64,000 nt of DNA from Aureibaculum marinum (GCF_003813905.1 NZ_RPFJ01000098.1:35322-99321), one strand, 5' to 3'. Shown: positions 33,848 through 44,502, counted from the stretch's first letter. Numbers and translations are program-made. The notes: a model not told the origin generated them from the letters alone.

Positions 33848-36067
33848 CTAGTTATTTAGACGTTGAATTTTGTCAATTCCATCTATTTTCTTTAATTTTT
33901 CCATTAGTTTTTTTAATTGTTCATTATTTTTTATACCAACGGTTATATAGCCTGAAAAAACGCTTTGTCCTCCAGAAATATTAATGTTGTATATGTTTAC
34001 ATTCATATTGCTAGAGATTATTTGAGTAACTTCGTTTACCAAGCCAAGATGGTCAATACCTGTTAATTTAAGTTGTACTTTGTACTCTTGTTGTGTTGAA
34101 TCTATCCATTTTGCCGTAATTACACGATACGCAAATTGAGATTGCATACTTATTGCATTAGGACAATTTTGTTTGTGTACTTTAATACCGTCTGAAACAG
34201 TTACAAACCCAAAAACTTTGTCTCCTGGTATGGGGTTGCAACACTGGGCTAATTTATATTCTAATTTCTCTTCATCCTTACCAAAAACAAGTAAGTCAAA
34301 TTTATCGGTGAGTTCTTCAGACTTGGTATCAACTGTTTTTTTCTCACTTCTTTTAATGGTGTTTTTAAAAAATTTGTAAATGGCATTACTTCTTTGACTT
34401 ACAAAATTTTTAAGTTGTTGATTGTCTATAGCTCCATTACCAAATCTATAAAATAAATCGTGACTTGTTTTTAGTTTAAAGTAACTCACAAGTTCATTTA
34501 TTGTTTTTTCGTTGAATGGTACTTTTAAATGCCTTAATTTGCGTTTTAGAATCTCTTTTCCATCATCTGCTACCAATTTTTGGTCTTCTTTTAAGGCTGC
34601 TTTAATTTTAGATTTAGCTCTAGCCGTTTGAGCAAAATCTAACCAACTTAATTTAGGTTTTTGATTTATTGAAGTAATAATCTGAACCTGATCACCACTA
34701 TTTAAAGTATGACTAAGCGGAACCAATTTGTTATTAACTTTAGCACCTCTACAGGTCATACCTACATCAGTATGTATGGCAAAAGCAAAATCTAATGGAG
34801 TAGCACCTTTTGGTAAAGATTTTATATCTCCTTGAGGAGTAAATACGTATATTTCTTTTGAATATAAATTTAATTTAAATTGTTCAACAAAATCAACGGC
34901 ATTTACATCTGGGTTTTCTAATGTTTCTTTGAGTTTATTTAACCAGTTTTCTAACCCACTTTCTTTTTCATTACCATGTTTGTATTTAAAATGAGCCGCA
35001 TATCCTTTTTCGGCTATTTCATCCATTCGTGTTGATCGAATTTGAACTTCTATCCACCTCCCTTTAGGCCCCATGACCGTAATATGAAGCGATTCGTATC
35101 CAGTTGATTTAGGTTGTGAAATCCAATCACGTAAACGATTGGGATTAGGGTTAAAACTATCAGTTATAATAGAATATATTTTCCAAGCATTAAATTTTTC
35201 ATCTTCTAAATTAGAGCTATAAATAATTCGTATTGCAAATTTGTCGTAAATTTCATCAAAGGAAACCCCTTGATTCAACATTTTTTTTCTGATTGAATAA
35301 ATCGATTTTGGCCTTCCTTTTATTACATAGTCAAAATTTTCTTTATCTAATGCTTTTTCTACACTTTCTGTAAATGTTCTTATATATTCTTCTTGTTGCT
35401 CTTTACTTTCTGTTATTTTTGTTAAAATATCGTTATAAACTTCAGGTTCAGTATATTTAAGCCCTAAGTCTTCAAGTTCTGTTTTAATATTATACAACCC
35501 TAATCTGTGGGCTAATGGAGCATAGATATATAAGGTTTCTGAAGATATTTTTATTTGTTTATGATGCGGCATAGAGTCCATAGTTTGCATATTATGCAAT
35601 CTGTCCGCAATTTTTATTAAAATTACTCTAACATCATCATTTAGTGTTAAGAGCATTTTTCTGAAATTTTCAGCTTGAATTGAAACTTCTTGATCTTTAT
35701 TTAATCTAGAAATTTTGGTTAAACCATTTACTATTTTAGCCACAGTTTCTCCAAAAAGACCTTCAATATCTTCAAAAGTATAATCGTCAGAATCTTCAAC
35801 AACATCATGAAGTAAAGCACACATAATAGAAGTAGCACCTAAGCCAATTTCATTAGCTACTATTGAAGCTACCGCAATAGGGTGATAAATATAGGGTTCA
35901 CCAGATTTTCTACGTTGGTCTTTATGGGCATCAACAGCTACATCAAAAGCCTTACGTATCCGTTCCTTATCTTCTTTTGATAAGTGTTGGTAAGTAGACT
36001 TCAACATATCTTTATAGCGTCTTGCTATTTCTTTATTTTCGTCTTCTAAAGTTGCAGTATAAGCCAT
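33848..36067 (-). CDS. Bifunctional (p)ppGpp synthetase/hydrolase, Rel/SpoT
   Basis: A 739-residue long RSH protein. The HD hydrolase domain has HPIAVASIVANE and the intact HDxxED motif in ALLHDVVEDSDDY. The synthetase domain has GRPKSIYSIRKKM, DEIYDKFAIRIIY and GYESLHITVMGP. A TGS domain (IYVFTPQGDIKSLPKGATPLDFAF) and a C-terminal ACT domain follow. Because the HD motif is intact, it should both make and degrade the alarmone, as in other Bacteroidota with one major Rel. It is upstream of fur on the same strand. Confidence 0.95.
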   Translation of the reverse strand: MAYTATLEDENKEIARRYKDMLKSTYQHLSKEDKERIRKAFDVAVDAHKDQRRKSGEPYIYHPIAVASIVANEIGLGATSIMCALLHDVVEDSDDYTFEDIEGLFGETVAKIVNGLTKISRLNKDQEVSIQAENFRKMLLTLNDDVRVILIKIADRLHNMQTMDSMPHHKQIKISSETLYIYAPLAHRLGLYNIKTELEDLGLKYTEPEVYNDILTKITESKEQQEEYIRTFTESVEKALDKENFDYVIKGRPKSIYSIRKKMLNQGVSFDEIYDKFAIRIIYSSNLEDEKFNAWKIYSIITDSFNPNPNRLRDWISQPKSTGYESLHITVMGPKGRWIEVQIRSTRMDEIAEKGYAAHFKYKHGNEKESGLENWLNKLKETLENPDVNAVDFVEQFKLNLYSKEIYVFTPQGDIKSLPKGATPLDFAFAIHTDVGMTCRGAKVNNKLVPLSHTLNSGDQVQIITSINQKPKLSWLDFAQTARAKSKIKAALKEDQKLVADDGKEILKRKLRHLKVPFNEKTINELVSYFKLKTSHDLFYRFGNGAIDNQQLKNFVSQRSNAIYKFFKNTIKRSEKKTVDTKSEELTDKFDLLVFGKDEEKLEYKLAQCCNPIPGDKVFGFVTVSDGIKVHKQNCPNAISMQSQFAYRVITAKWIDSTQQEYKVQLKLTGIDHLGLVNEVTQIISSNMNVNIYNINISGGQSVFSGYITVGIKNNEQLKKLMEKLKKIDGIDKIQRLNN

Positions 36068-36249
36068 AGTTTAAAATTAGTGTAAAGAAATTTATTGGGC
36101 AAGTTTTTATTGGTTTTAGTGGCTGAAAACTGAGGTAAATCTATTGAGAACTACTACATATTAGTCTTAAAATTAATTAGGATGTTTTTTTTAATGTTCA
36201 TAATACTAGTTAAAAAAAATTAGAAATTTTGACATCTATAAATTTAAAG

Positions 36250-37479
36250 TTATTGCATTGCTTTAATTCTTTGCAATAATGTAGGATGTGAATAATGCAT
36301 AAAAACATAAGCTTTATGAGGTGTAAGGTTACTTAAACTATTTTTAGATAATTTTTTTAAAGACGAAATTAAGGGTTTTGCTCCAAAATGTGTTTTTGCG
36401 TATGCATCTGCTTGATATTCAAATTTTCTTGAAAAAATATTCATTATAAGCCCTGTTATTTCAGAAATAGGACTGTATAATACACCAAAAGCAATTAATC
36501 CAATATGGAAACTAGATTCTGATACAGACAGAGCATTAGCTAATAATTTATTATCAATAAAAAAAGATAAAATATATAGAGTAACACCTGTTAGTAATAT
36601 AGAACTAATCATATTAAATATCACATGTTTCTTTTTATAATGTCCAACTTCATGGGCTAAAACAGCTACTATTTCGTTAATTTCTAAATCATTTATTAAG
36701 GTATCGTATAAAACAATACGTTTTTTCTTACCAAATCCAGTAAAATAAGCATTTGCCTTTGTAGAACGTTTAGATCCATCGATAACAAAAATTTTATCTA
36801 AATTAAATCCTACCTTCTGAGCAAAATTTTCTAATGCAGTTTTTAATTCACCTTCTTCTAATGGAGTTTGTTTATTAAATAAAGGGACAATTAGTGATGA
36901 GTAAAAAAGAGTCATAAATATGGAAAAAACAGCCATAAAAATCCAAGTATAAATCCAGAAATTTTGACCTGTTTGTTGGTAAAACCAAAAAATTAAAGCT
37001 AAAATTCCACCCCCTATAATTATCATTAATAACCACCCTTTAATTTTATCGATAAAGAATAATTTTTTTGTTGTTTTGTTAAATCCATATTTTTCTTCTA
37101 TGACAAAGGTTTGATAATAGGATAGAGGTGTGGTAATGATATCACTTGCAAACATTATAATTCCAAAAAACAATAATGTAATTACCATTTCATTATCACT
37201 TAAGCCTCTTGCTAATTGGTCTACATAAGCAAAACCATCAAAGTAAAAAAAAGCAAGCGTCAATAAAAACGAAAATGCCCCGGTAATGCTTGAAAACTTA
37301 AAGTTTTCTTTTTTATAAGCCTGAGATTTCAAATATTCTTCTTGGTCATAAACATCATTCAATAATGGAGGGATAGCATCATCAAAATGTTTGGCATTAA
37401 GATAGTCTAGGTATTTGTCAACAATAAAATTTATAATTAAAATACCTATTATAATATTAAATACGATTTGTGCTGTCAT
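36250..37479 (-). CDS. M48-family Ste24-like membrane zinc protease
   Basis: A 409-residue polytopic protein (about seven helices). The zinc site is HEVGHYKKKHV (HExxH), with a downstream glutamate in the FSRKFEYQADAYA block, a CAAX prenyl protease 1 pattern. It is preceded by the SKRSTKANAYFTGFGKKKRI signature. In bacteria such proteins act in membrane protein quality control; prenylated substrates are not expected. It is three bases downstream of the NlpC/P60 gene, so the two are likely co-transcribed. Confidence 0.92.
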   Translation of the reverse strand: MTAQIVFNIIIGILIINFIVDKYLDYLNAKHFDDAIPPLLNDVYDQEEYLKSQAYKKENFKFSSITGAFSFLLTLAFFYFDGFAYVDQLARGLSDNEMVITLLFFGIIMFASDIITTPLSYYQTFVIEEKYGFNKTTKKLFFIDKIKGWLLMIIIGGGILALIFWFYQQTGQNFWIYTWIFMAVFSIFMTLFYSSLIVPLFNKQTPLEEGELKTALENFAQKVGFNLDKIFVIDGSKRSTKANAYFTGFGKKKRIVLYDTLINDLEINEIVAVLAHEVGHYKKKHVIFNMISSILLTGVTLYILSFFIDNKLLANALSVSESSFHIGLIAFGVLYSPISEITGLIMNIFSRKFEYQADAYAKTHFGAKPLISSLKKLSKNSLSNLTPHKAYVFMHYSHPTLLQRIKAMQ

Positions 37480-37482
37480 TAA

Positions 37483-37941
37483 TTAATAGGTTAAGATGCG
37501 TTTAGCGTATCGATATTTTTTTTTCCAATACGAGTTATTTAAACTAGACTTTATAATTCCTTTAGAAGTAGAACTATGTATAAAAATATCATCACGTAAA
37601 TAAATACCTACATGTCTGTATTTTCTAGAAGGTCTAAAAAATACCAAATCACCAGGTTTTAATTTATTTTTAGACACTTTTCTTCCCATAGTTGCCATAT
37701 CTTTGGTCATTCGTGGCAATTGAGTTTTTAATCCATCTTTATAAACTTTAGCAACAAAACCAGAGCAATCAAAACCTCTTCGGTCCGTACCACCATATTT
37801 ATAGGGCACTCCTTTGTACAATTCATATTGTTTTTCTAATTCATTTTCAACTTTAGCTACTGCTGCAGCTTTTTTGGAGGCACCACAACTGGTTAAAAAT
37901 AGAATGATGGCAATTGCTGAAAAATATTTAATTTTTGTCAT
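37483..37941 (-). CDS. NlpC/P60 peptidoglycan endopeptidase lipoprotein
   Basis: A 152-residue lipoprotein (signal ending LFLTSCGAS). The catalytic Cys lies in GGTDRRGFDCSGFVAKVY, the His in YRHVGIYL, and the third residue in IHSSTSKGI. The LKPGDLVFF block is typical. It cleaves peptide stems of peptidoglycan in the periplasm during wall remodelling. A second gene, encoding a Ste24-like protease, follows immediately. Confidence 0.93.
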   Translation of the reverse strand: MTKIKYFSAIAIILFLTSCGASKKAAAVAKVENELEKQYELYKGVPYKYGGTDRRGFDCSGFVAKVYKDGLKTQLPRMTKDMATMGRKVSKNKLKPGDLVFFRPSRKYRHVGIYLRDDIFIHSSTSKGIIKSSLNNSYWKKKYRYAKRILTY

Positions 37942-37988
37942 AGTGTATTAATAACATGAATTTTACTTAAAATACGTCAAAAGTAAGT

Positions 37989-38780
37989 TTAGATAAAATT
38001 TCGTTGCCTTTTGGCTTCAAAAATAAGAATTGCTGCGGAAACGGAAACATTTAATGAATCTATTTGTCCTTGCATAGGAATAATTATATTTTGTGTGGAA
38101 TTTGTAAGCCATTCATCGCTTAATCCTGTGGCTTCTGTACCAACTACAATTGCAGTACTCTTGGTGTAATCTATAGTTTGATATGGTTTTGAGGCGGTTA
38201 AAGCAGCACAGTAAATTGCACAGTTTTGTTCTTTAAGAAATTCAATAATTTCAGAAGTTGTTCCTGTTGCAATTTGTTTGGTAAATACACATCCCACACT
38301 AGATCTTATTATATTCGGATTGTATACATCTGTTTTGGGGTTTGCTATAAGTACAGCATCAACATTTGCAGCATCGGCAGTTCGCAGTAAGGCTCCAATA
38401 TTACCTGGCTTTTCAGGAGCTTCTGCAACTAGAAGCAATGGGCTTTTAGATTTTAGTTTTAAATTGGATAAACTATTGTTTTTACTTTCTGCTATTGCAA
38501 TAATTCCTTCGGTAGAATCGCGTTGTGCCAGTTTTTGGTAAATTTCTCTACTGATTTTAATAATTTCAGTATCAAAGAATTCTAAATTGTTATCTTTATA
38601 AATTGTTTCACAATATAACACTTGTGTTAAAGTATAGTTTCCTTTAAGTGCTAATGAAATTTCACGTTTTCCTTCAATAACAAAATGTCCCGTGTTTTTT
38701 CTAACCCGGGACTTATTTTGTAATTGTAGAATTTTTTTAATTAAGCTATTCTGTAAGCTTGTTATCTCTTTAAAATTCAA
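37989..38780 (-). CDS. SpoU/TrmH-family rRNA or tRNA 2'-O-methyltransferase
   Basis: 263 residues. An N-terminal substrate-binding domain (RVRKNTGHFVIEGKREISLAL) precedes the SPOUT knot domain. SpoU motifs 1-3 are visible: APEKPGNIGALLRTADA, IVVGTEATGLSDEW, and IPMQGQIDSLNVSVSAAILIFEA. It methylates 2'-OH of a ribose in structured RNA. The exact target (23S rRNA G2251-like or a tRNA) cannot be told. It stands alone between nlpC and the amidohydrolase pair. Confidence 0.9.
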   Translation of the reverse strand: MNFKEITSLQNSLIKKILQLQNKSRVRKNTGHFVIEGKREISLALKGNYTLTQVLYCETIYKDNNLEFFDTEIIKISREIYQKLAQRDSTEGIIAIAESKNNSLSNLKLKSKSPLLLVAEAPEKPGNIGALLRTADAANVDAVLIANPKTDVYNPNIIRSSVGCVFTKQIATGTTSEIIEFLKEQNCAIYCAALTASKPYQTIDYTKSTAIVVGTEATGLSDEWLTNSTQNIIIPMQGQIDSLNVSVSAAILIFEAKRQRNFI

Positions 38781-38824
38781 TTTATACTATTTTAAAATGA
38801 TTTTATACACGTATAAAAACAGAA

Positions 38825-40120
38825 TTATTTTCCATATTTATTACTGTATCTTTTCCATAATTTTGTTTGATGTGTTTCTAGACTTATCATTCTTCCATCA
38901 ATAAAAGCATGTGATAATTGATTACTACGCATGTCTAAGGCATCACCATCACAAATAATGAGTGTAGCACTTTTACCAACTTCTAGCGATCCATAATTTT
39001 TATCAATACCTAAAATTTTAGCTGTATTACTAGTAATTAATTGAAGTGCTTTTTCTTTGTTTAATCCTTGTCCAACTACTTGACCAGCATAAAAAGGTAA
39101 ATTTCTACTATTCATTCGTTCCATTTGCCCACTATTTTCTAAGCCTACCAAAATACCAGCATCTGTTAGTAATTTAGGTAACTTGTAAGGCATATCATAG
39201 TCATCATCGTTGTTATCTGGTAATTTATGGGTTCTTTGTACCAATACAGGAACATTATGTTTTTTTAACAAATCAATGGTTTTGTAAGCTTGTGAGCCAC
39301 CAATTAAAACCACATCTTTTACTTCCATTTCTTTAGCTAAAGTTATTGCATCAGTAATTTCTCGAGCATCATCTGCATGTATATATAATTTTTTTGTGCC
39401 ATCAAATAATCCTAAGGTAGCTTCAAAAGGTAAATTTTGTGTAGCCTTATTTCCTAAATTATAAGTTTTTGCATCAATAAAAAATTGCTTAATATTGGCT
39501 ACTTGAGTGCTGTAATTTTTATTCGGATTTACACCAGGAGCTTCACCAAATCGTCTTCTACCATTAGTAAAACTACTTGGCCAATTGAGGTGAATACCAT
39601 CATCAACTTTAAGGGCGGCATCTTCCCAGTTCCATGCATCTAATTGAACAATAGAAGATGTTCCAGAAATTCTCCCTCCTCGGGGTGTAATTTGAGCAAT
39701 TAACACCCCATTTGGACGCATAGTTTCTACTACTTTAGATTCAGCATTATAGGCTACTAAACTTCTAACATGAGGAATCATTCCTCCTATGTCAGATTGA
39801 TCAATAGAGGCTTTTACAGCGTCAATTTCACCCAATCCTAACGTAGAATTGGGCATAATAAATCCAGGATAAACATGTTTTCCTTTGGCATTAATAATTT
39901 TACCCGTTGGGGTGTTGGAGTTTGCTTTTTCTATGGTAGTAATTTTGCCATTTTCAAAAGTGATTATGCTATTTTCAATAACCTCTCCATTTCCAATATG
40001 TGCTGTAGCTCCAATAATGGTTATTGGTTCAGATTGGGCATCAGCGGGTGTTTGTTGGGCTGTTAGTTCAACTGTACATGCTACTAACAGACTTAAAAAA
40101 ATATGGTTGAAAATTTTCAT
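38825..40120 (-). CDS. Secreted amidohydrolase-family protein with degenerate metal site
   Basis: 431 residues, with a signal or lipoprotein leader (LSLLVACTVELTAQ). The fold is the metal-dependent hydrolase barrel: a beta-sandwich with IITFENGKITTIEKA and GKHVYPGFI, and a C-terminal GSLEVGKSATLIICDGD. The HxH motif that should follow PGFI(D) is MPNSTLG, with no histidine, and the late Asp in an SD motif is also absent. It is likely a non-catalytic or altered paralogue. It begins eleven bases after the 993-residue gene, so it is the second gene of this operon. Confidence 0.9.
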   Translation of the reverse strand: MKIFNHIFLSLLVACTVELTAQQTPADAQSEPITIIGATAHIGNGEVIENSIITFENGKITTIEKANSNTPTGKIINAKGKHVYPGFIMPNSTLGLGEIDAVKASIDQSDIGGMIPHVRSLVAYNAESKVVETMRPNGVLIAQITPRGGRISGTSSIVQLDAWNWEDAALKVDDGIHLNWPSSFTNGRRRFGEAPGVNPNKNYSTQVANIKQFFIDAKTYNLGNKATQNLPFEATLGLFDGTKKLYIHADDAREITDAITLAKEMEVKDVVLIGGSQAYKTIDLLKKHNVPVLVQRTHKLPDNNDDDYDMPYKLPKLLTDAGILVGLENSGQMERMNSRNLPFYAGQVVGQGLNKEKALQLITSNTAKILGIDKNYGSLEVGKSATLIICDGDALDMRSNQLSHAFIDGRMISLETHQTKLWKRYSNKYGK

Positions 40121-40131
40121 TGTTTTATGTT

Positions 40132-43113
40132 TTAGTAGTTAATAGTATCGCAATGTAACTCTTCTTTTACTTTTCTTTTTGGAGCTTGTGTTGGAGCTCC
40201 TCCATTTTTTTCATTCAACATCATATTAATAAGTTTATTGCGTTCTTTTTTAATAGCTTCACGTTGTTGCTTATCTTTCTCTAAATCAAAATAAATAACA
40301 CCTTCTATTATTGTTTTTTCGGCTTTAGCATAAACAGACAATGGATGGTCAGACCATAATACAACGTCAGCGTCTTTACCTACTTTTATACTACCAACAC
40401 GGTCGTCAATATGTAATAATTTTGCAGGATTTAAGGTAACAAATTTCCAAGCTTCTTCTTCAGAAACTCCACCGTATTTTACAGTTTTTGCAGCTTCTTG
40501 ATTTAAGCGTCTAGACATTTCTCTATCATCAGAGTTAATTGCGGTTACAATACCGACATTGTGCATAATTGAAGCATTATAGGGTATGGCATCTAATACT
40601 TCATACTTATAAGCCCACCAATCTGCAAATGTTGATCCGCCAACACCATGTTTTTTCATTTTGTCTGCTACTTTATAACCTTCTAAAATATGTGTAAACG
40701 TATTTACGTTAAAATTAAACTTTTCAGCTACTTTCATTAACATATTTATTTCACTTTGTACATAGGAATGAGCAGTTATAAATCGTTCTTTATTAAGTAT
40801 TTCTACTAATACTTCCATTTCAATATCCTTGCGATAGGGTTTTCCACTTTTTTTTAGAGTCTCATATTCTTTGGCTCTTTGAAAATAATCGATAAGCATT
40901 TGTTCTACACCCATTCTAGATTGAGGAAATCTGTTGGTTGTTGTGGGATATCTAGATTGTTTTACATTTTCACCTAGTGCAAATTTTATAAATTTTGGAC
41001 TGTTTGAATAAATCATATTATCTCCAATTTCTCCCCATTTAAGTTTTACAATAGCCGATCTACCTCCGATAGGGTTGGCTGATCCATGTAAAATTTGCAT
41101 TGAAGTTACGCCACCTCCTAAATTTCTATAAATATTAATATCTTCACTATCAATATTGTCTTCAATGGTTACTTCTGCACTAGAGTTATGTCCTGCTTCG
41201 TTAACAGAATGGGCAGCAACATGTGAATGCTCATCAATAATACCAGCTGTTAAATGTTTACCAGTTGCATCTATAACTTTAGCAGAACCAGCAGATAAAT
41301 TGGTACCTATTTTAGCAATTTTTCCATTTTTTAGTAATACATCTGTATTTTTGAGTATACCTTCTTCTTCATTGGTCCAAACAGTTGCATTTTTAAATAA
41401 AATGGTTTCTGACGTTGGTTTTTCTGCATAGCCATACCCTATATTAGGGTAGGTAATAGGCATAATTTCATGTAAATTATTTTTCCGTTTATCTGATTTT
41501 TCCGTTTTGAGAGAATTTGTTTTCTTAATGGCAGACCAGTTCGTTGTAGCTCCATTTGAAAGTTGAGCATTTCCTGTTATGGTATTGGAGTCTGATAGAA
41601 TTCTAGCACTAAGGCGATGAATATCTCCTTTATCCATTATAATTAGACCTAACCAATTATCGGTATAGGTAGCATTTCCTTTTAGTTTTATAGAATCCGT
41701 TTTTATAGATACTTTTGGCTTTTCAGCACTTCCAGAAAAAGTAATTGTATATGTTTTTCCAGATAAATTTAAAGTATACTCTCCAGTTAAGTCTATAACA
41801 GACATGTCATTAATAATATTTCTAGTGCCTTGAACCCAATTTTCATATAATTTGGTTTTGGAATCAAAAATATCACCATCGGTAATTAAGAAATTGGCTT
41901 GCATTCCTTTATTTAAAGTGCCAATTTCATTACTCTTCCCTAAAATTTGTGCAGGTATTGTGGTTAATGCTTCTAATGCTTTTGTTTTATCTAAGCCATA
42001 ATCTATAGCTTTTTGTAAGTTTTTAGTAAAATCTTTTAACGATTTTAATTCAGAAGTAGTTATAGAAAAAGGTACATTATTTTTGGCCAACACTCCTAAA
42101 TTTATTGGAGCTTGATTCCAATATCGCATATCTGCTAAACTTATAAAGTCAGCTTGATAAGGATTTGTTACATCGTAAGCTTTAGGAAAATTTATAGGAA
42201 TAATAAATGTTGCATTTGTATTTTTTATTTCATCAATTAATTGATATTCATTTCCTTTTCCAACAATGGTATATTGCACTCCAAATTGATCTCCAATTTT
42301 ATCAGCCCGCAACGCATTGTGTTTATCACCGGCATAAAAAATCTGTTTTAAATTTTTGTTATTGTTAAAGGCTTCTAAAGTTAAATCTTTAGTGTTTACA
42401 TTTCCCTTTGCATACCAATCAGCATCTAAGTAAACTTGACGTAGTAAAGCCATTGCCCCCATTAAAGAAGTTGGGTAAGATTGTCTGGAAGTACGACTTT
42501 TATTAAAAGATAAATATTGAGCAGATTTTACATCTAGTAATCTTTTAGCGTCAGAATCTTTTGAATTTAAAGCAACTAAGATTCCGTTTCCTCGTACAAT
42601 ACCATCAGGCATGTGTGTATTTACTACACCAAAACCTGCATTACGCAATTCCTCTGCTTTTTTTGAATCAAATTTAAATGAATCTAAAGCATCTGTTTCT
42701 GCTCTAATGTGTTCGTTCCAATAGTAGCCTTTACGGTTAGAATCATATTGCGGAGATTGTCCGAAACTTCTTCGTTCTGATTTTGGTGGGGTAATACCAA
42801 AATCAGAATAGGCATCAATAAAGGAAGGATAAATACGTTTGCCTTCAAGATTAATTTTGACGGTGTTTTTTGGTAAAGTAATACTGGTGCCTACAGCACT
42901 AACTTTTCCGTCTTTAATTAATAATGTACCTTTTTTGATGGTTTTTGTAGGACTAACAATAATAGTGGCATTAGTAAATGCCGTATAATTATCATTTTTT
43001 GATTTGACACCATCATTTTTAGGAAAATACTCTTGAGCTACTAGTGTAGTACAACTAACAAAAGCAATACACAAAAGTGCCAAAAAATGAGATGAGAAGT
43101 TGGTAGTTTTCAT
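40132..43113 (-). CDS. Large secreted protein with two amidohydrolase domains
   Basis: 993 residues with a lipoprotein signal (FVSC). Domain 1 (about 45-435) has the sandwich and barrel of the family, but the HxH position reads D100-A-Y-S-D, so the metal site is lost. A beta-rich linker (about 445-530) follows. Domain 2 (about 570-960) keeps D627-E-H629-S-H631 and later histidines (FITAHSYVQ, FTHILEG) and the Asp in AINSDDRE, so it looks active. Substrate is unknown; imidazolonepropionase-like or prolidase-like cleavage is possible. It precedes the 431-residue paralogue. Confidence 0.92.
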   Translation of the reverse strand: MKTTNFSSHFLALLCIAFVSCTTLVAQEYFPKNDGVKSKNDNYTAFTNATIIVSPTKTIKKGTLLIKDGKVSAVGTSITLPKNTVKINLEGKRIYPSFIDAYSDFGITPPKSERRSFGQSPQYDSNRKGYYWNEHIRAETDALDSFKFDSKKAEELRNAGFGVVNTHMPDGIVRGNGILVALNSKDSDAKRLLDVKSAQYLSFNKSRTSRQSYPTSLMGAMALLRQVYLDADWYAKGNVNTKDLTLEAFNNNKNLKQIFYAGDKHNALRADKIGDQFGVQYTIVGKGNEYQLIDEIKNTNATFIIPINFPKAYDVTNPYQADFISLADMRYWNQAPINLGVLAKNNVPFSITTSELKSLKDFTKNLQKAIDYGLDKTKALEALTTIPAQILGKSNEIGTLNKGMQANFLITDGDIFDSKTKLYENWVQGTRNIINDMSVIDLTGEYTLNLSGKTYTITFSGSAEKPKVSIKTDSIKLKGNATYTDNWLGLIIMDKGDIHRLSARILSDSNTITGNAQLSNGATTNWSAIKKTNSLKTEKSDKRKNNLHEIMPITYPNIGYGYAEKPTSETILFKNATVWTNEEEGILKNTDVLLKNGKIAKIGTNLSAGSAKVIDATGKHLTAGIIDEHSHVAAHSVNEAGHNSSAEVTIEDNIDSEDINIYRNLGGGVTSMQILHGSANPIGGRSAIVKLKWGEIGDNMIYSNSPKFIKFALGENVKQSRYPTTTNRFPQSRMGVEQMLIDYFQRAKEYETLKKSGKPYRKDIEMEVLVEILNKERFITAHSYVQSEINMLMKVAEKFNFNVNTFTHILEGYKVADKMKKHGVGGSTFADWWAYKYEVLDAIPYNASIMHNVGIVTAINSDDREMSRRLNQEAAKTVKYGGVSEEEAWKFVTLNPAKLLHIDDRVGSIKVGKDADVVLWSDHPLSVYAKAEKTIIEGVIYFDLEKDKQQREAIKKERNKLINMMLNEKNGGAPTQAPKRKVKEELHCDTINY

Positions 43114-43304
43114 ACAATTATATGGGTTAGTTAATAATAGGTTTTTAAAAATATAGATTATTAGCTAGCTGATTGAAAGAATAGTTAAAATTAACATTTT
43201 TTTAAGATATGAGTTCTATTTTAAAAAATTCTAATACTATTCATTTTCAAATATTAATTTCATTAAATGTTATTCAAAATCAATAACCGTTTAAATTTTT
43301 AATA

Positions 43305-44387
43305 TTAGTTTTTATATATTCCATATTCTAAATCATATGCAATCAATAAATCTACCATTTTACTATAGGTTAGCATTCCTTCTTTTTGTTGATTTGCTTT
43401 TAAATAGCTATCGTAAAATAGTTTAAAAAAAGGTTCTAATTTGTTTTTATAAGACAACCAAAATGTTTCAGATTCTTTACTATTTTTTAATATTCCTTTT
43501 GGAATTTGTTCTATAAATTCATTTGCTTTAGTTTGATCAAAAAAATAGAGACCAGAAATACAGTATCGTAAGGCTTTTAAGTTTGCTGAATATTGAAAAT
43601 ACAAGTCTTCACTACTTGTAGCTGCCAAAAAACCAATAAAATTGGCTTCATTTTCAAATCCTATACCTAATTGATGAGCAACTTCATGGCAACTGATTGA
43701 AGGTAAATCTATTTTTGGTACATTATTATTTACCTGAGCTTCACCAGATAATGGATTTAAATAACCAGAAAAGCCCATGTAGCTTAAAGGAACACTAAAT
43801 ATTGAATTTTTTAAAGAAACTGTATTGTATTTAAATTGAGGATAATCTTTGGCTAAGGCATCATAAGCCAATTGAGTTTTATCTAAGATTTCATTTTTAG
43901 AATAAGGTACTATTACAGCTAAAGAATCATTAGCTACAAGTTTAACATGTATTTGTTTTAATTGAGTTAATATTTTTTGTGTTAAATTACTCAACTGCTC
44001 AACCGTATATGATTTTTTTTCTAATTTTAGGTTTATATATAGCGAATTTCGGTAATAGTTTAAACCCCAAAAGAAATGAAAGAAAAAGTAAAAAACAGAG
44101 AGATAAGCTCCAAGTTTAAAAATTTTTGATATTGTATTTTTAAATTTATCTTTGATCCAACGTATTATACTAATTAGAAGAGTTAATCCAATAAAAAAAT
44201 ATAAAATATCACCAATAGAAAAAGGAATCCACCCAAAAACCATTCTAAAAAATCTTGAAATAATAGGGTATAGTCCTGTAGAATAAAACCGTTCAACTAC
44301 TTCAGGAAAAAACGAAATTAGTTTTATTAGAAGTATTTGTACAAGTAGAAATAGGCTAAGTATTTGATATTGGGTTAGTTTCTTCAT
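43305..44387 (-). CDS. DUF3810 membrane protein with HExxH motif
   Basis: 360 residues. Two to three N-terminal membrane helices (about 8-120) precede a soluble domain. In it, CHEVAHQLGIGFENEANFIG is a gluzincin-like zinc site (HExxH plus a downstream glutamate), consistent with a membrane metallopeptidase. The DUF3810 family is typical of Bacteroidota and is not experimentally characterised to my knowledge. It is upstream of the amidohydrolase genes (191 bases, no gene) and divergent from dnaB. Confidence 0.85.
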   Translation of the reverse strand: MKKLTQYQILSLFLLVQILLIKLISFFPEVVERFYSTGLYPIISRFFRMVFGWIPFSIGDILYFFIGLTLLISIIRWIKDKFKNTISKIFKLGAYLSVFYFFFHFFWGLNYYRNSLYINLKLEKKSYTVEQLSNLTQKILTQLKQIHVKLVANDSLAVIVPYSKNEILDKTQLAYDALAKDYPQFKYNTVSLKNSIFSVPLSYMGFSGYLNPLSGEAQVNNNVPKIDLPSISCHEVAHQLGIGFENEANFIGFLAATSSEDLYFQYSANLKALRYCISGLYFFDQTKANEFIEQIPKGILKNSKESETFWLSYKNKLEPFFKLFYDSYLKANQQKEGMLTYSKMVDLLIAYDLEYGIYKN

Positions 44388-44502
44388 TGGTCAAAAATAC
44401 TTAAAAAAAATTGGTATAAAACTTATTAACAAATATACCAGTTGTTAACAGTTTCTGTTCAAATATAATTGTATTTTAGTGTAAAATTGAAAAAGAAAAA
44501 AT

